This document shows positions 63,706 to 64,000 of a DNA stretch of 64,000 bases, piece after piece. The position numbers and the translations under genes were made by a program. The DNA lies in contig JAXMEQ010000003.1 in the NCBI GenBank assembly GCA_046348225.1, positions 310,001 to 374,000 on the forward strand, given 5' to 3'. The DNA comes from JAXMEQ01 sp046348225 (lineage in GTDB: Bacteria; Pseudomonadota; Gammaproteobacteria; Burkholderiales; Burkholderiaceae_C). The first letter of the stretch is position 1, and each line of letters starts with the position of its first letter. The notes beneath the pieces were generated by a model. That model saw only the letters and a program-made list of their open reading frames with translations. It had not been told where the DNA came from and ran no database searches.

Positions 63706-64000
63706 TCAGCGGGGGCTGAATTCCTCGGTGTCCACCTCGCGCGTGGCCTGCGCGTCGTAGCGCGGGCCTGACACGGTGTGCGGGTTGATCATCGCCTCCA
63801 GCCGTGCCATGGTTTCGGCGCTGAGCGCAATGTCTTTGGCCGCCATGTTGTCGCGCACGTGGTCCAGACTCGTGGTGCCGGGGATCACCACGATGTGCGG
63901 CGCCTTGTGCAGCAGCCAGGCCAGCGCCAGCTGCGCGGGCGTGCAGCCCAGCTCGCGCGCCAGTGCCTCATACGGCGGCAGCAGTGCAAGGTTGGCCGCG
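63706..64000 (-). CDS. Aldo/keto reductase, C-terminal part
   Basis: An open frame on the minus strand enters from the right edge and stops at 63706. The visible part includes LGCTPAQLALAWLLHKAPHIVVIPGTTSLDHVRDNMAAKDIALSAE, the NADPH-binding C-terminal section of aldo/keto reductases (IPGTTSLDHVRDN corresponds to the IPG-x-K/T region). The N-terminal catalytic Tyr/Lys region lies outside the window. It probably reduces carbonyl compounds; the subfamily cannot be set. Confidence 0.9.
   Translation of the reverse strand, partial: AANLALLPPYEALARELGCTPAQLALAWLLHKAPHIVVIPGTTSLDHVRDNMAAKDIALSAETMARLEAMINPHTVSGPRYDAQATREVDTEEFSPR

Overview
The window is chromosomal DNA of high GC content with dense, mostly ATGA-overlapping operons. 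It looks like a beta-proteobacterium of the order Burkholderiales, most likely Comamonadaceae. Supporting evidence: the surE-pcm-nlpD-rpoS order, a TonB/ExbB/ExbD set behind a Fiu-type receptor, an EarP/EF-P(Arg32) pair, a phasin gene, RpoD with an Ala/Lys/Pro-rich N-terminal tail, and a 58-bp palindromic repeat of a kind that I associate with Comamonadaceae. The genus cannot be fixed from the sequence alone.

Layout. 1-6.5 kb: iron uptake (Fur box, siderophore receptor, PiuC-type dioxygenase, TonB-ExbB-ExbD) and a convergent di-haem c-type cytochrome. 6.5-10.5 kb: a translationally coupled operon of a CruF-like carotenoid hydratase, an MpaB-type (DUF2236) oxygenase and a membrane sensor with a degenerate GGDEF domain. 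10.5-12.1 kb: hemP, a haem-binding protein and a Bax-inhibitor-1 family protein. 12.1-17.9 kb (minus): surE-pcm-nlpD-rpoS-exonuclease-rlmD. 17.9-21.5 kb: quinone oxidoreductase, tRNA-His, ppiD, tRNA-Val, hupB. 21.8-24.8 kb: tartrate dehydrogenase and a haloacetate-dehalogenase-like hydrolase facing a LysR regulator. 24.8-30.4 kb: uvrC-lipoprotein-pgsA-eamA, divergent from earP-efp. 30.5-40 kb: housekeeping and metabolic genes, including the antiporter-GhrB-RmuC-MFS operon and the histone-deacetylase-like/thioesterase/nitroreductase operon. 40-47.4 kb: phasin, patatin lipoprotein, orphan Fe(III)-binding protein, SDR dehydrogenase, gamma-glutamyltransferase, acyl-CoA synthetase. 47.4-53 kb: dnaG-rpoD and an EamA transporter.

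53.1-62.7 kb is an accessory defence island on the minus strand. It is a type I restriction-modification operon whose hsdR-hsdS part is separated from hsdM by cargo: a membrane-anchored HerA/FtsK-type ATPase of visibly lower GC content, a broken GIY-YIG/DUF4357 nuclease gene, and a winged-helix/AbiEii-like nucleotidyltransferase pair. The membrane HerA ATPase embedded in a type I R-M operon is the strongest candidate for an undescribed system here. The window ends with a Fur-regulated FTR1 iron permease and a partial aldo/keto reductase.

Two themes cross the window. Iron: four Fur-box-like sites lie in front of the siderophore receptor, hemP, the Fe(III)-binding protein and the iron permease, and three of them share a promoter with a TATCAT -10 element. 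Repeats: nine copies of a 58-bp element with core GCTAY-N7-RTAGC lie between genes and inside five essential or conserved genes, four of them in the same reading phase.
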